DNA from: DAOUAE01 sp034433795
GTDB lineage: Bacteria > Chloroflexota > UBA6077 > FW602-bin22 > DAOUAE01
Assembly: GCA_034433795.1 (NCBI GenBank)
Contig: DAOUAE010000050.1
Coordinates: 12,269 to 76,268, forward strand
Direction: 5' to 3'
Length of the DNA stretch: 64,000 nucleotides
In this document: piece after piece, positions 48,485-56,976 of the stretch
Layout of the letters: the number at the start of each line of letters is the position of its first letter
Numbering within the stretch: position 1 is the stretch's first letter
The notes under the pieces: model-generated
Seen by the model: only the letters and a program-made list of their open reading frames with translations
The model's database searches: none
What the model was told of the DNA's origin: nothing
Made by a program: the position numbers and the translations under genes

Positions 48485-49821
48485 GTGAGGTCGTCGCCGG
48501 TCCGGAACGGCTCTCGCTGGACCGCTACCGCACGATCCTGCACGATCTGGTGCCGGTCCGCTGCCAGGGGGTGGTGGTCCAGGTCATCGGGCTGACCATC
48601 GAGGCCGAGGGGCTGATCGGCCGGCTTGGCGAGATGGTGGAGATCTACCCGCGCTCCGGCGAACCGCCGATCACCGCCGAGGTGGTCGGCTTCCGGGGGC
48701 GGCGCGTTCTCTTGATGCCGCTGGGCGAGGTGCACGGCGTTCAGCCCGGCACGCCGGTGGTGGCCACCGGGACGCTCTTCACGGTTCCGGTCGGCGAGAC
48801 GCTGCTGGGACGGGTGATCGACGCCCTGGGGCGGCCTCTGGACCAGAAGGGGCCGCTGCGGGGCCGCCGGATCTACGTGGGGACCGCCCGCCCTCCGCAC
48901 CCGCTGACGCGCCAGCGTATTCGCGAGCCGCTGGTCACCGGTATCCGGGCCATCGACGCCGCTCTGACCTGTGGCAAGGGGCAGCGGATGGGGATCTTTG
49001 CCGGCAGCGGGGTCGGCAAGAGCACCCTTCTGGGCATGATCGCCCGCAACATCCGCAGCGATATCAACGTGATCGCCCTCATCGGCGAACGGGGGCGCGA
49101 GGTGCGCGATTTCATCGAGCGCGATCTGGGCCCGGAGGGGCTGGCCCGGTCGGTGGTGGTGGTCTCGACCTCGGACGAGCCGGCCCTGCTGCGCCTCAAG
49201 GGGGCGTGGCTGGCAACCGCCATCGCCGAGCACTTCCGCGACCAGGGGTGCGATGTCACCTTCCTGATGGACTCGGTGACGCGGTTTGCGATGGCCCAGC
49301 GCGAGGTGGGCCTGGCGGTGGGCGAGCCGCCGGCCGCCAAGGGCTACACGCCTTCGGTCTTCGCCCTGCTCCCACGCCTGCTGGAGCGGGCCGGAACCTC
49401 GGAGCGGGGAACCATCACCGGCTTCTATACGGTGCTCGTCGAATCCGACGATCTCACCGAGCCCATCACCGACACGGTCCGCAGCATCCTCGACGGCCAC
49501 ATCGTCCTGACCCGCGAACTGGCGGCCGAAAATCACTATCCTCCCGTCGATCTGCTCCAGAGCGTCAGCCGGGTGATGATCGATATCACCAGCCCCGAGC
49601 ACCAGCGCCTGGCTGGCAAACTGCGTGAGGTGCTGGCCGTCTACCGTAACGCTCGCGATCTTATCAATATCGGCGCCTACGTCAGCGGCAGCAACCCGCA
49701 GATCGATTACGCGTTGAAGGTCATGCCGCAGGTCACCGCCTTTCTCCGTCAGGGGCCGTTTGAGCAGACGCCGCTGGAGGAGACGCTGGCCCGCCTGGCG
49801 GCGATTCTCGGCGACGCCTGA
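48481..49821 (+). CDS. fliI: Flagellum-specific ATPase FliI
   Basis: 446 residues. F1-beta-like export ATPase: Walker A GIFAGSGVGKSTLLG, Walker B VTFLMDSVTRFAMAQREVGLAVGEPPA, and the flagellar-type C-terminus. N-terminal beta-barrel about 1-95. GTG start overlaps fliH by four bases. Works with FliH and FliJ to feed substrates to the export gate; the gate proteins FlhA and FlhB are not in the window. Confidence 0.97.
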   Translation: MSEVVAGPERLSLDRYRTILHDLVPVRCQGVVVQVIGLTIEAEGLIGRLGEMVEIYPRSGEPPITAEVVGFRGRRVLLMPLGEVHGVQPGTPVVATGTLFTVPVGETLLGRVIDALGRPLDQKGPLRGRRIYVGTARPPHPLTRQRIREPLVTGIRAIDAALTCGKGQRMGIFAGSGVGKSTLLGMIARNIRSDINVIALIGERGREVRDFIERDLGPEGLARSVVVVSTSDEPALLRLKGAWLATAIAEHFRDQGCDVTFLMDSVTRFAMAQREVGLAVGEPPAAKGYTPSVFALLPRLLERAGTSERGTITGFYTVLVESDDLTEPITDTVRSILDGHIVLTRELAAENHYPPVDLLQSVSRVMIDITSPEHQRLAGKLREVLAVYRNARDLINIGAYVSGSNPQIDYALKVMPQVTAFLRQGPFEQTPLEETLARLAAILGDA

Positions 49822-49835
49822 GAGGGGAGCCAGAG

Positions 49836-50297
49836 ATGGAAGAGCGGTTCCGTCTCCAGCCGGTTCTGAACTATCGCCAGAAGCAGGAGGAAGCCCGCCA
49901 GCAGGAACTGGCCCGGCTGAAGACCCTGTACCAGCAGCAGAGCGAGCGGCTGCAGGCGCTGGAGGTCGAGAAGAGGCAGCAGATCGCCCGTCTGGCCCAG
50001 GCCCAGCAGACCGACCCGGTGGATCTGGAGACGCTCCTTCAGGTTCAGGCCTTCCTGGAGTGGCTCGACGCCCGCCTGGCCCAGGAGCGGGCCGCCCTGG
50101 CGGCCCTGGCCGACCAGGTCGAGCAGAAGCGGCGCCAGGTCGTGGCCGCGATGCAGGACCGCAAGATCCTGGAGCAGCTGGCCGAACGCCACGCCCGGGC
50201 CTACCGGGCCTGGCTCAACCAGCGTGAGGCCCGCCAGGCCGACGAGGTCGCCACGATACGCGCGCATCGGCGGCGTCAGGAGGGGGCCGATGAGTGA
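49836..50297 (+). CDS. fliJ: Flagellar export protein FliJ
   Basis: 153 residues, an antiparallel coiled coil throughout (FRLQPVLNYRQKQEEARQQELARL near the start is the family mark). It is the central stalk of the FliI ring and chaperone escort. Position right after fliI is canonical. It overlaps the transglycosylase start by eight bases. Confidence 0.9.
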   Translation: MEERFRLQPVLNYRQKQEEARQQELARLKTLYQQQSERLQALEVEKRQQIARLAQAQQTDPVDLETLLQVQAFLEWLDARLAQERAALAALADQVEQKRRQVVAAMQDRKILEQLAERHARAYRAWLNQREARQADEVATIRAHRRRQEGADE

Positions 50298-50898
50298 GGT
50301 CGGGGCGCTGGGCCCGAGGCGGGGCTACCCGCAGTCGGTCGGCGGCCGCTTCGGGGCGGGGGGGATGGTCGACCTTGCGGTGGCGGCGCCGGCCGACCGC
50401 TCACCGGCACCGCCGACCACCGGGCCAGTGGTGCTGACCGAACGGCCCCGTTTTCTCAGCCGGCCGCTGGTCGTGGCCCAGCCGCCGGTCGGGTCCACGG
50501 CTTCCTTCCGCGATCTCATCGCCCGCTACGCCCAGCAGAACGGCCTGGACCCGGCGCTGGTCCAGGCGGTGGTGGCCGTCGAGTCGCAGTTCGATCCCCG
50601 GGCGGTCTCGCCGGCCGGCGCCAAAGGGCTGATGCAGCTGACCGAGGCCACCGCCCGACAGCTGGGGGTGAGGGACCCCTTCGACCCGGCCGAGAATCTG
50701 CGGGGCGGGACGGCCTACCTGGCCCGCCTGCTCCAGAAGTACCGTGATCCCGCCCTGGCCCTGGCCGCCTACAACGCCGGCCCGGCGGCCGTGGACCGCT
50801 ACGGGGGGATCCCCCCGTACCGTGAGACCCGCACCTATGTGCAGAGGGTGCTCGACCTCTACCGACGACTGGTGGGCCGGCCGGAGGGCGCACGATGA
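50290..50898 (+). CDS. Lytic transglycosylase (SLT domain), flagellar block
   Basis: 202 residues. No signal peptide; residues 1-70 are Pro/Gly/Arg-rich and disordered. At F73 is SFRDLIARYAQQNGLD, then the SLT domain with the catalytic Glu in AVVAVESQFDP, GAKGLMQLTEATA and AYNAGPAAVDRYGG. It cuts peptidoglycan glycan strands, most likely to let the rod through the wall, as FlgJ or SltF do. Lack of a Sec signal plus the F-x-x-L-I element near its start fits export through the flagellar gate. flgB overlaps its stop by four bases. Confidence 0.9.
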   Translation: MSEVGALGPRRGYPQSVGGRFGAGGMVDLAVAAPADRSPAPPTTGPVVLTERPRFLSRPLVVAQPPVGSTASFRDLIARYAQQNGLDPALVQAVVAVESQFDPRAVSPAGAKGLMQLTEATARQLGVRDPFDPAENLRGGTAYLARLLQKYRDPALALAAYNAGPAAVDRYGGIPPYRETRTYVQRVLDLYRRLVGRPEGAR

Positions 50899-51326
50899 TC
50901 CCCGGTCTCTTCCGCGATCCGACCAGCCGGGCGCTGCGCCTGGCGCTCGATGGCCTGGCCAGACGCCAGGAGGTGATCGCCCAGAACATCGCCAATGTTG
51001 ATACTCCCCAGTACCGGGCGCTGGCGGTGCGCTTCGAGGAGGCGCTGGCGCAGGCCAGCGCGCCGCGTCCCGCTCCCGCGACGCTGGCCCTGCAGACCAC
51101 ACACCCGGACCACCGCCGCCGGATGGCTTCGCCGGAGACCACGCCGGCGCCCATCCAGGTCGTCGAGGCCGAGCCGACTCGCTGGCGCAACGATGAGAAT
51201 ACGGTCGACATCGACCGGGAGATGCTGCTGCTGGCCCAGACCCAGCTCACCTACGAGACGGTGGTTCAGGCGATGACCAAGACGCTGGGCTGGCTGCGGA
51301 CGGCGATCACCGAGGGCCGTCGCTGA
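50895..51326 (+). CDS. flgB: Flagellar basal-body rod protein FlgB
   Basis: 143 residues. The conserved N-terminus RRQEVIAQNIANVDTPQYRAL is the rod-protein signature; C-terminal helix region MLLLAQTQLTYETVVQAMTKTLGWLRTAI. Proximal rod. Found after the transglycosylase gene rather than next to flgC. Confidence 0.95.
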   Translation: MIPGLFRDPTSRALRLALDGLARRQEVIAQNIANVDTPQYRALAVRFEEALAQASAPRPAPATLALQTTHPDHRRRMASPETTPAPIQVVEAEPTRWRNDENTVDIDREMLLLAQTQLTYETVVQAMTKTLGWLRTAITEGRR

Positions 51327-51357
51327 TGCCAGAACGGTCCTGAGGGAGGCAGCGGAG

Positions 51358-51678
51358 ATGGAGGCGCTTTCCCCACTTCGGGGCGACCGATTGACGCACC
51401 CGCCCGCGGTCTCGCCGGCGGCCGGGAGCCGGGAGCCGGGCGACCCGGCCCGCGCCGCCCTCTCCTTCGCCCAGTTGCTGCGCGAGGCGGTCCAGAATGT
51501 GGACCGGTTGCAGCGGGCCGCTGAACAGCAGGCGCTGGCCCTGGCCAGCGGCCAGCCGGTGGACGTCCACGAGGTGGCCCTGGCCCTGGAGCAGGCCAGC
51601 CTGGCGCTGCAACTGGCGGTCCAGGTGCGCAACAAACTGGTCGAGGCCTATCAGGAGATCGCCCGGATGCAGGTGTAA
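51358..51678 (+). CDS. fliE: Flagellar hook-basal body protein FliE
   Basis: 106 residues, the MS-ring to rod adaptor and first export substrate. ALSFAQLLREAVQNVDRLQ and DVHEVALALEQASLALQLAVQVRNKLVEAYQEIARM are typical. N-terminal 30 residues are longer and more Pro/Ala-rich than usual. Overlaps or abuts the fliK start. Confidence 0.94.
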   Translation: MEALSPLRGDRLTHPPAVSPAAGSREPGDPARAALSFAQLLREAVQNVDRLQRAAEQQALALASGQPVDVHEVALALEQASLALQLAVQVRNKLVEAYQEIARMQV

Positions 51679-51692
51679 TGGGGGGAACGGTG

Positions 51693-53582
51693 ATGCTGGA
51701 GCCGGTCTGCCCATCAGCCTCCGGACCGCTGCCACCGGGTTCGCGGGAGAGCGCGGAGCCCGGCGCGGCCGAGGCGGTGTCGTTCGAGGTGCTGCTCGCC
51801 CTCGCCCTCGACCGGGGCGCGCCGACGGAGATGCCGTCGGAGGACCGATCGGCAGACACCGTCGGGCCGGCGACACTGGCCGGGGCGGCGCTGGCCGGCA
51901 TGCTGGCGCCCCTGGTGGCGTCGGGCGGGCCACCCGGGCCGGCCAGCGAGACCGCGACCGGGCCTTCCGCTCCGACGGCGGTGGCTCCGGCCCCGGCTCC
52001 CACCGGGGCGACGGCATCGGCGGGCCCGGTGCCGGCCCCGCTGGCCGATGGTCTCCCCGTGGCCCCGGGGCCGGCGGCGCTGATCGGTGACCAGGGCCCT
52101 CAGGCCGACGTTGCGTTCATCGTCGCCGACCCCGCCGGCCAGCCGGACCACGGGGAGCGGTCTCAGACCGGCGAAAGTCGTTTTCTCACGCTCCACGGCG
52201 GGCCGGCGCCCCTGATCGCGACGGTGGAGCCGCCAGCCGCCGTCTTCACCCCCTCAGGCCCCTCCGGGTGGGTTGAAGGGGGCGACCAGCCGCCGGGACC
52301 GGAGGCGGCGGCCGGCCGGTCGGCCCCGACAGAGGCGATCAGCCCGTCGGCGGTGCCCACGACCCCTGCCGCTCGCGGGACTCCTGAGGAGACGGTCGGA
52401 CCCGCTGGGCCGCGCCCGACGGCCGGCGGTGCCCCGCCAGCGGCCGGGACCGCCGGGGAGCCGGCGGCCCCACGTCCGGTCTCCGGCGCCCCGGCGGCGA
52501 CAGGAGAAGCGCCGGCCGTCCCCGCCGGCGCGCCCACCAGCCCCCCGACCGCCTCGCCACAGAGAGCCAGCGCACCCGCAGAGGACCGGCCGGCAGCCAG
52601 CATGCCAGCCGGGCAGTCGGTCACAGCGGGAGCCCCGGCCCGGCCGCCGGCAGCGTCCCCACTGGAGAGCGCCGAGCCCCGTTTCCCCCCGTCGGTCCCG
52701 CCGGAGGCTGGTGGGCGCCTCTCCGGCGCTCCGGATGGGCCGGGGGCGTTCGGGCCGGCGGCCGGCCCCCCATCGGCCGACGCTCCGGTCTTGGAGGGGG
52801 CGTCGGCCAGGGCTGCGGCCACCGTGGCTCTCGAGGCCCGGCCCGTGGCGCCGGCGGCCGGGGCGGAGGGGCACCCCGGCCCCGGGTCGGCAGACCGCCC
52901 CGGGCCGGCGACGGGGGGGACGCCGACGGTCTCCGCCTCCCCCGCCGGGTCTCCGGTGCTGACCGGTCCCGCTTCGGCCGAACGGGCGTCGGCGGGTCGG
53001 ACCCGGCCGGCTGGCCAGCCGCCAGCCGGACCGGCGGCCGCCGACAGACAGGGACCGGTCGGGGCGCCTCCCGCACCGGAGGGCGTACGACTGGTCCCCC
53101 CACCCGCCGATGCCCAGTCGGGGGAGCCGCCGGTGGCGACGGGCGGCCACGCCGAACGCCCGTCCACCGCGAGCCTCTGGCCCACGGTCGGCCCGCAGCT
53201 CGTCGGTCCGGTTCTGGCCGCGCTCCGTGGCGGGAGCCGGCGCCAGGAGATCGCCCTTCACCTTCAGCCGGAATGGCTTGGGCGGCTGGCGGTCCGGATC
53301 GTCCACGAGGGAGAGAATCTGACCATCACGCTCTACCCGGACCAGCCGCAGGTCCGGCAGGCGCTGGAGGCCCATCTGCCCGATCTGCGTCAGGCCCTGA
53401 GCGAGAGCGGGCTGGCGATGGCCCGGCTCTCGGTCGCGGTCGGCGGGGGGGCTCAGGGCGGGTCTGGCTCTCCCTATGAACCACCGCCCCTTCGCCTGAT
53501 CGGCGAGCGGCCGGCGCCCGAGGAGCAGCGCCCGACCGGCGGTCCGGCCACCGGCCAGCACCAGGTTGACTATCGGGTGTAG
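51693..53582 (+). CDS. fliK: Flagellar hook-length control protein FliK
   Basis: 629 residues. Residues about 50-510 are extremely rich in Ala, Pro and Gly, with no recognisable domain, the disordered ruler part. The C-terminal Flg_hook domain (about 510-590) is clear: RRQEIALHLQPEWLGRLAVRI, NLTITLYPDQPQVRQALEAHL and LSVAVGGG. F31 lies in AVSFEVLLALAL. Longer than most FliKs. ATG 51693 is behind GGGGGGAA; ATG 51678, overlapping fliE, is possible. It measures hook length and switches export specificity. Confidence 0.9.
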   Translation: MLEPVCPSASGPLPPGSRESAEPGAAEAVSFEVLLALALDRGAPTEMPSEDRSADTVGPATLAGAALAGMLAPLVASGGPPGPASETATGPSAPTAVAPAPAPTGATASAGPVPAPLADGLPVAPGPAALIGDQGPQADVAFIVADPAGQPDHGERSQTGESRFLTLHGGPAPLIATVEPPAAVFTPSGPSGWVEGGDQPPGPEAAAGRSAPTEAISPSAVPTTPAARGTPEETVGPAGPRPTAGGAPPAAGTAGEPAAPRPVSGAPAATGEAPAVPAGAPTSPPTASPQRASAPAEDRPAASMPAGQSVTAGAPARPPAASPLESAEPRFPPSVPPEAGGRLSGAPDGPGAFGPAAGPPSADAPVLEGASARAAATVALEARPVAPAAGAEGHPGPGSADRPGPATGGTPTVSASPAGSPVLTGPASAERASAGRTRPAGQPPAGPAAADRQGPVGAPPAPEGVRLVPPPADAQSGEPPVATGGHAERPSTASLWPTVGPQLVGPVLAALRGGSRRQEIALHLQPEWLGRLAVRIVHEGENLTITLYPDQPQVRQALEAHLPDLRQALSESGLAMARLSVAVGGGAQGGSGSPYEPPPLRLIGERPAPEEQRPTGGPATGQHQVDYRV

Positions 53583-53603
53583 GGACCACAGGGAGGTCGA
53601 ACG

Positions 53604-54017
53604 ATGCAGGTTACGCCGCCGACCACCACTTCGCCGACGCCGGCGCCGACGCCAGCGGCGCCTCCCAGCATCACCGATCTGGGGCGCGATGAGTTCCTCA
53701 AACTGCTCATCGCCCAGCTGCAGAACCAGGACCCGCTCCACCCGCTGGAGGACCGTGACTTTATCGTGCAGCTGGCCCAGTTTCAGACCCTGGACCAGCT
53801 GGAACAGCTGACCCAGCAGCTCCAGACCACGATCGAGCTCCAGCAGTTCAGCAGCGCGACGGCGCTCCTTGGCAGGACGGTCGAGGCGGTCGACGAGAAA
53901 GGCGAGACGGTCCAGGGAACGGTCCAGGCAGTGGCGATGGAAAAGGGTGCCGCCTGGCTGACTGTCGGTGAGACCAGGGTGCCGCTCTGGAACGTCCTAC
54001 GCGTGCGCAGCGCCTGA
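53604..54017 (+). CDS. flgD: Flagellar hook assembly scaffold protein FlgD (short form)
   Basis: 137 residues. Thr/Pro-rich start, then DEFLKLLIAQLQNQDPLHPLEDRDFIVQLAQFQTLDQLEQL, the FlgD N-terminal domain (F31-L-K-L-L). The C-terminal Tudor/FnIII part of enterobacterial FlgD is missing; only a short beta region (LLGRTVEAVDEKGETVQGTV) follows, as in many Gram-positive FlgDs. flgE, which normally follows, is absent; a convergent DUF2851 gene overlaps the last 21 bases. Confidence 0.93.
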   Translation: MQVTPPTTTSPTPAPTPAAPPSITDLGRDEFLKLLIAQLQNQDPLHPLEDRDFIVQLAQFQTLDQLEQLTQQLQTTIELQQFSSATALLGRTVEAVDEKGETVQGTVQAVAMEKGAAWLTVGETRVPLWNVLRVRSA

Positions 54018-55373
54018 CGGTTGCGGGCGGTCGGGACTGTCCGGGGCGGCCGCCCCGGCGCCGATCTCCGCGGCCAGCGGGCAAGCGGGGCACTGACGGG
54101 CGCAGCAGCAGCGGCGGTACAGATAGAGCAATCCCTGCTGACGGCAGGCTGTGCGCAGGAGCGGTCGGCGGCGCTCACCGCCGATCTGGGCGAGCATCAG
54201 GCGCGTCACCGTGTTGTCAGCCAGAGCGGGGTAGCGGCGGTAGACCGACCGGACCCTGTCGGCCAGGCCCGGCTCCAGGGCCAGAGTCAGCGGCAGGAGG
54301 ACGTTGACCGCGATATCATCGGCGCGGGCGGCGCCGACCAGGGCGGCCGGCCGGGAGAGCGGCCGGCCGAAATCGGCGTGGTCGGCCCAGTAGCCCTCGG
54401 CGTCGACCTGGGCCCACCGGCGGAGTCGCCGGCCCGGCCGCCGCCCCTCGGGCTCGAGCGCGGTCGGCAGGATTGTGGCCGGGTGGGTGCAGAGGTCGGT
54501 CAGGCTGAGGTGGGCCAGGGCGGCGAGCCGCCGGGGAGGGGCGTTGGCGGGCCGGCCGCCGCTCCACTGCCAGGCCGAGCGGGCGAGGCGGAGGGGGTGC
54601 CAGGGCTGGCCCAGGGCCAGCCAGTGCGTGCGCAGGGCCCGCCAGTGGGCGGCGCCGGTCGGGTCGGCGGGAGGGTGCTCGGGCAGCAGGCCGGCGGCGC
54701 CCAGGAGCAGCGCCTCGGCCCGCTGGCGGCGGTCGGCTCCCTGCCCAGCCCGGGCCACCAGGTCGGCCCAGGGGAGGCGCTCGGTCAGGTCGCGGAACGG
54801 GCGACGGTTCTGGCTGTAGCCCAGGGCCTCGCCGAGGGCGGTGTAGAGAACCTGGGAGGGGTCCTGGGCCGCCAGGGCTCCCTCGTAGAGGGCCGCCCGC
54901 TCGGTCAGACGGGCCTCGCCCAGTCGGTCGAGCAACCTGCCCAGCGCCTCGTCGGGGAGGGCGCAGAGCCAGCGGTGGCAGGGCTCGACCGGGGGCTGGC
55001 CGGTGGGCGGTGACAGGGCCGCGCCAGGAACCAGTCCCGCCAGGGCCAGTGTTGGGATGGGCTGGCCACCGATGGCGGCCGGTGGCCCATCGGCCAGCCA
55101 GACCACGTGCAGGATCACCCGGGCGTAGCGGGGGTCGCCGGCGTGGCGGTGGGCGTGCCAGTCGCTCTCGCGGACATGCAGCTCGACGTCGCCGCTGCGG
55201 AGGGGGCCCTCGTCCAGGCGGAGCAGGGCGTCACAGAAATCGGGTCCGGGGCCGCCGGCCGGTCGGCCCCGGTGGATGATCTCCAGGCGCGCTCCGCTGG
55301 TCGTCCGGAGATCAGCCGGCCAGGTTCTGAAACGCCAGAGGTGGGCCAGCGTCCGCTCGTCCGGGAGGTCCAT
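53997..55373 (-). CDS. DUF2851 family protein
   Basis: 458 residues. The N-terminus (LAHLWRFRTW, LEIIHRGRP, GPGPDFCDALLRLDEGPLRSGDVELHVRESDWHAH) is characteristic of DUF2851, known mostly from Bacteroidetes and Chloroflexota. The central region is helical (EALGYSQNRRPFRDL), and the end has a Cys cluster (YRRCCCARQCPACPLA), possibly an Fe-S or zinc site. Function unknown; nuclease-like roles have been guessed but nothing here proves it. Last gene of the minus-strand run. Confidence 0.88.
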   Translation of the reverse strand: MDLPDERTLAHLWRFRTWPADLRTTSGARLEIIHRGRPAGGPGPDFCDALLRLDEGPLRSGDVELHVRESDWHAHRHAGDPRYARVILHVVWLADGPPAAIGGQPIPTLALAGLVPGAALSPPTGQPPVEPCHRWLCALPDEALGRLLDRLGEARLTERAALYEGALAAQDPSQVLYTALGEALGYSQNRRPFRDLTERLPWADLVARAGQGADRRQRAEALLLGAAGLLPEHPPADPTGAAHWRALRTHWLALGQPWHPLRLARSAWQWSGGRPANAPPRRLAALAHLSLTDLCTHPATILPTALEPEGRRPGRRLRRWAQVDAEGYWADHADFGRPLSRPAALVGAARADDIAVNVLLPLTLALEPGLADRVRSVYRRYPALADNTVTRLMLAQIGGERRRPLLRTACRQQGLLYLYRRCCCARQCPACPLAAEIGAGAAAPDSPDRPQPSGAAHA

Positions 55374-55376
55374 CGG

Positions 55377-56156
55377 CTAGCCGGCCGCCCGGGCGGCTGG
55401 CGGCAGCCAGTCGAAGGGGCGGGCGGGGTCGGTGGGGAGGTACTCCAGGCTGACGTAGTCGCTGTAGCCGGCCTCGGCCACCGCTCGCAGGACGTTGGGG
55501 ACGTTGATCTCGCCGGTGCCCGGTTCATGCCGGCCCGGCACATCGGCCACCTGGAGGTGGCGGATAAGCGGCAGGTGCTGGGTGATGGTGTTGATAAGGT
55601 TCCCCTCCATCAGTTGCATGTGGTAGAGGTCGTACTGGAAGCGTACCGCCGGGCTGTTCACTGCCTCGACCAGGGCGAACCCCTGGGCCGAGCGGTGGAA
55701 AAAGGCGAGCGGGCGGTCGAAGGTGTTGAGGGCCTCGACCAGGAGCGTCACCCCGGCGTTTTCCGCCCGGGGGGCGGCCCGGCGCAGGCGGTCGACGGCG
55801 ATGGCGAACTGGTCCTCCCAGGAGAGTTCGGGGTGGCGCTGGCCGGCCATCACGTTCAGCCGCCGGCAGCCCAGCCGCTCGGCCAGCCGCAGGGCCTCCT
55901 CCAGGCGCTGGAAGAAGAGGTCCTCGGTATCGGGGCTGGTCAGGTAGCCGTGGGGGTGGGCCGGGTCGATATCCAGATCAAAAAGAGCGACCGTGAGCCC
56001 CAGGTCCCGGGCCCGGCGGGCCAGTTCGTCCATATCGAACTCGTGGGGGAACCAGAACTCGAAGGCGCGGAAGCCGGCCGCCGCAACCTGCGCCAGCCGT
56101 TCGGCCAGCGGCCGGCCGGGAAACATGATGGAGATGTTGACGGCGTAGGTGAACAT
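55377..56156 (-). CDS. Hydroxypyruvate isomerase-like TIM-barrel protein
   Basis: 259 residues. Starts FTYAVNISIMFPGRPLAERL, like Hyi/OtnI proteins. Metal-site candidates: Glu in LLVEALNTFDRP, Asp/His in QYDLYHMQLMEG, His in RHLQVADVPGRHEPGTGEIN, and Glu in VSLEYLPTDP. The family interconverts hydroxypyruvate and tartronate semialdehyde or 2-oxo-tetronates. It fits the sugar cluster to its right; mutM lies between, on the same strand. Confidence 0.87.
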   Translation of the reverse strand: MFTYAVNISIMFPGRPLAERLAQVAAAGFRAFEFWFPHEFDMDELARRARDLGLTVALFDLDIDPAHPHGYLTSPDTEDLFFQRLEEALRLAERLGCRRLNVMAGQRHPELSWEDQFAIAVDRLRRAAPRAENAGVTLLVEALNTFDRPLAFFHRSAQGFALVEAVNSPAVRFQYDLYHMQLMEGNLINTITQHLPLIRHLQVADVPGRHEPGTGEINVPNVLRAVAEAGYSDYVSLEYLPTDPARPFDWLPPAARAAG

Positions 56157-56166
56157 GGCTTTCCCC

Positions 56167-56964
56167 TCAGGCCTGGCCCTGACAGGCCGGGCAGTAGTAG
56201 GCGGTGCGGCCCCCGAATTTCAGGCGCTCGACCGGTCCCCCGCAGAGACCGCACCGCTCCTGGCCGTGGACCTTGAGACGATAGCGCCCGGGCTGGCCGG
56301 CGAGGTCCTCGTAGTCTGGCGTGCCCCCGGCCTCCACCGCCTCGCGCAGGACGGTCTGGATGGCCTGGTAGAGTCGCTCCTGCTCGGCTGGGGTCAGGGT
56401 CCCCGCCCGCCGGGCCGGGTGCAGGCGGGCCACCAGCAGAATCTCATCCGAATAGGTATTGCCGATGCCGGCGATGAGCCGCTGGTCCATCAGCAGCGCC
56501 TTGAGGGTGAGGGTGGGGTGGGCTCGCAGGATCGCGCGCAGGCGGTCGAGGGTGAACGCCGGGCTCAGGGGATCGGGGCCGAACTCCTGGGAGCGGGCCT
56601 GCGACTCGTGTTCGGTCAGAAGATGGGCCTGGCCCATAAACATCTTGTCCAGGTAGAGCAGGCTGCCGTCGGCGAAGAGGAGGCCGCAGGTGCCCGGCGG
56701 GGCGTCGCCGGCCGGCCGGGGGAGGTAGCGGACCACCCCGTTGAGCCCCAGGTGGAGCCAGAGCGCCCGACCGTCGATGGCGAGAATCGCGTGCTTGGCC
56801 CGCCGTTCGACCGCCTGGACGCGACCGCGGACCCGCTGGCGGAACTCGTCGAGGGGGAGGTTTAGCATGCGCGGCTGCCGGCAGTAGGCGTCGACGATCT
56901 CTTTCCCGACGATTGTTGAGCGCAGCTGCCGCACCAGCGTCTCGATCTCGGCGATCTCTGGCAT
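56167..56964 (-). CDS. mutM: Fpg/Nei-family DNA glycosylase
   Basis: 265 residues; removes oxidised bases (8-oxoguanine type) and nicks the abasic site. P2 and E3 catalytic residues are present (MPEIAEIETL, where the usual text is MPELPEVE), with K57 in ERRAKHAIL, the helix-two-turn-helix GIGNTYSDEIL, and a C-terminal zinc finger C-x2-C-x16-C-x2-C (CGLCGG ... YYCPAC). All essential parts are present. Start at ATG 56964. Embedded in a sugar-catabolic gene run without an obvious reason. Confidence 0.9.
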   Translation of the reverse strand: MPEIAEIETLVRQLRSTIVGKEIVDAYCRQPRMLNLPLDEFRQRVRGRVQAVERRAKHAILAIDGRALWLHLGLNGVVRYLPRPAGDAPPGTCGLLFADGSLLYLDKMFMGQAHLLTEHESQARSQEFGPDPLSPAFTLDRLRAILRAHPTLTLKALLMDQRLIAGIGNTYSDEILLVARLHPARRAGTLTPAEQERLYQAIQTVLREAVEAGGTPDYEDLAGQPGRYRLKVHGQERCGLCGGPVERLKFGGRTAYYCPACQGQA

Positions 56965-56976
56965 GCTCCGGCTCCG

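Noticed and set aside
53997..54017. Possible phage or insertion-sequence boundary at the end of the flagellar block
   Set aside because: No transposase, integrase, tRNA gene or direct repeat is present at the junction; the change is just two converging genes.
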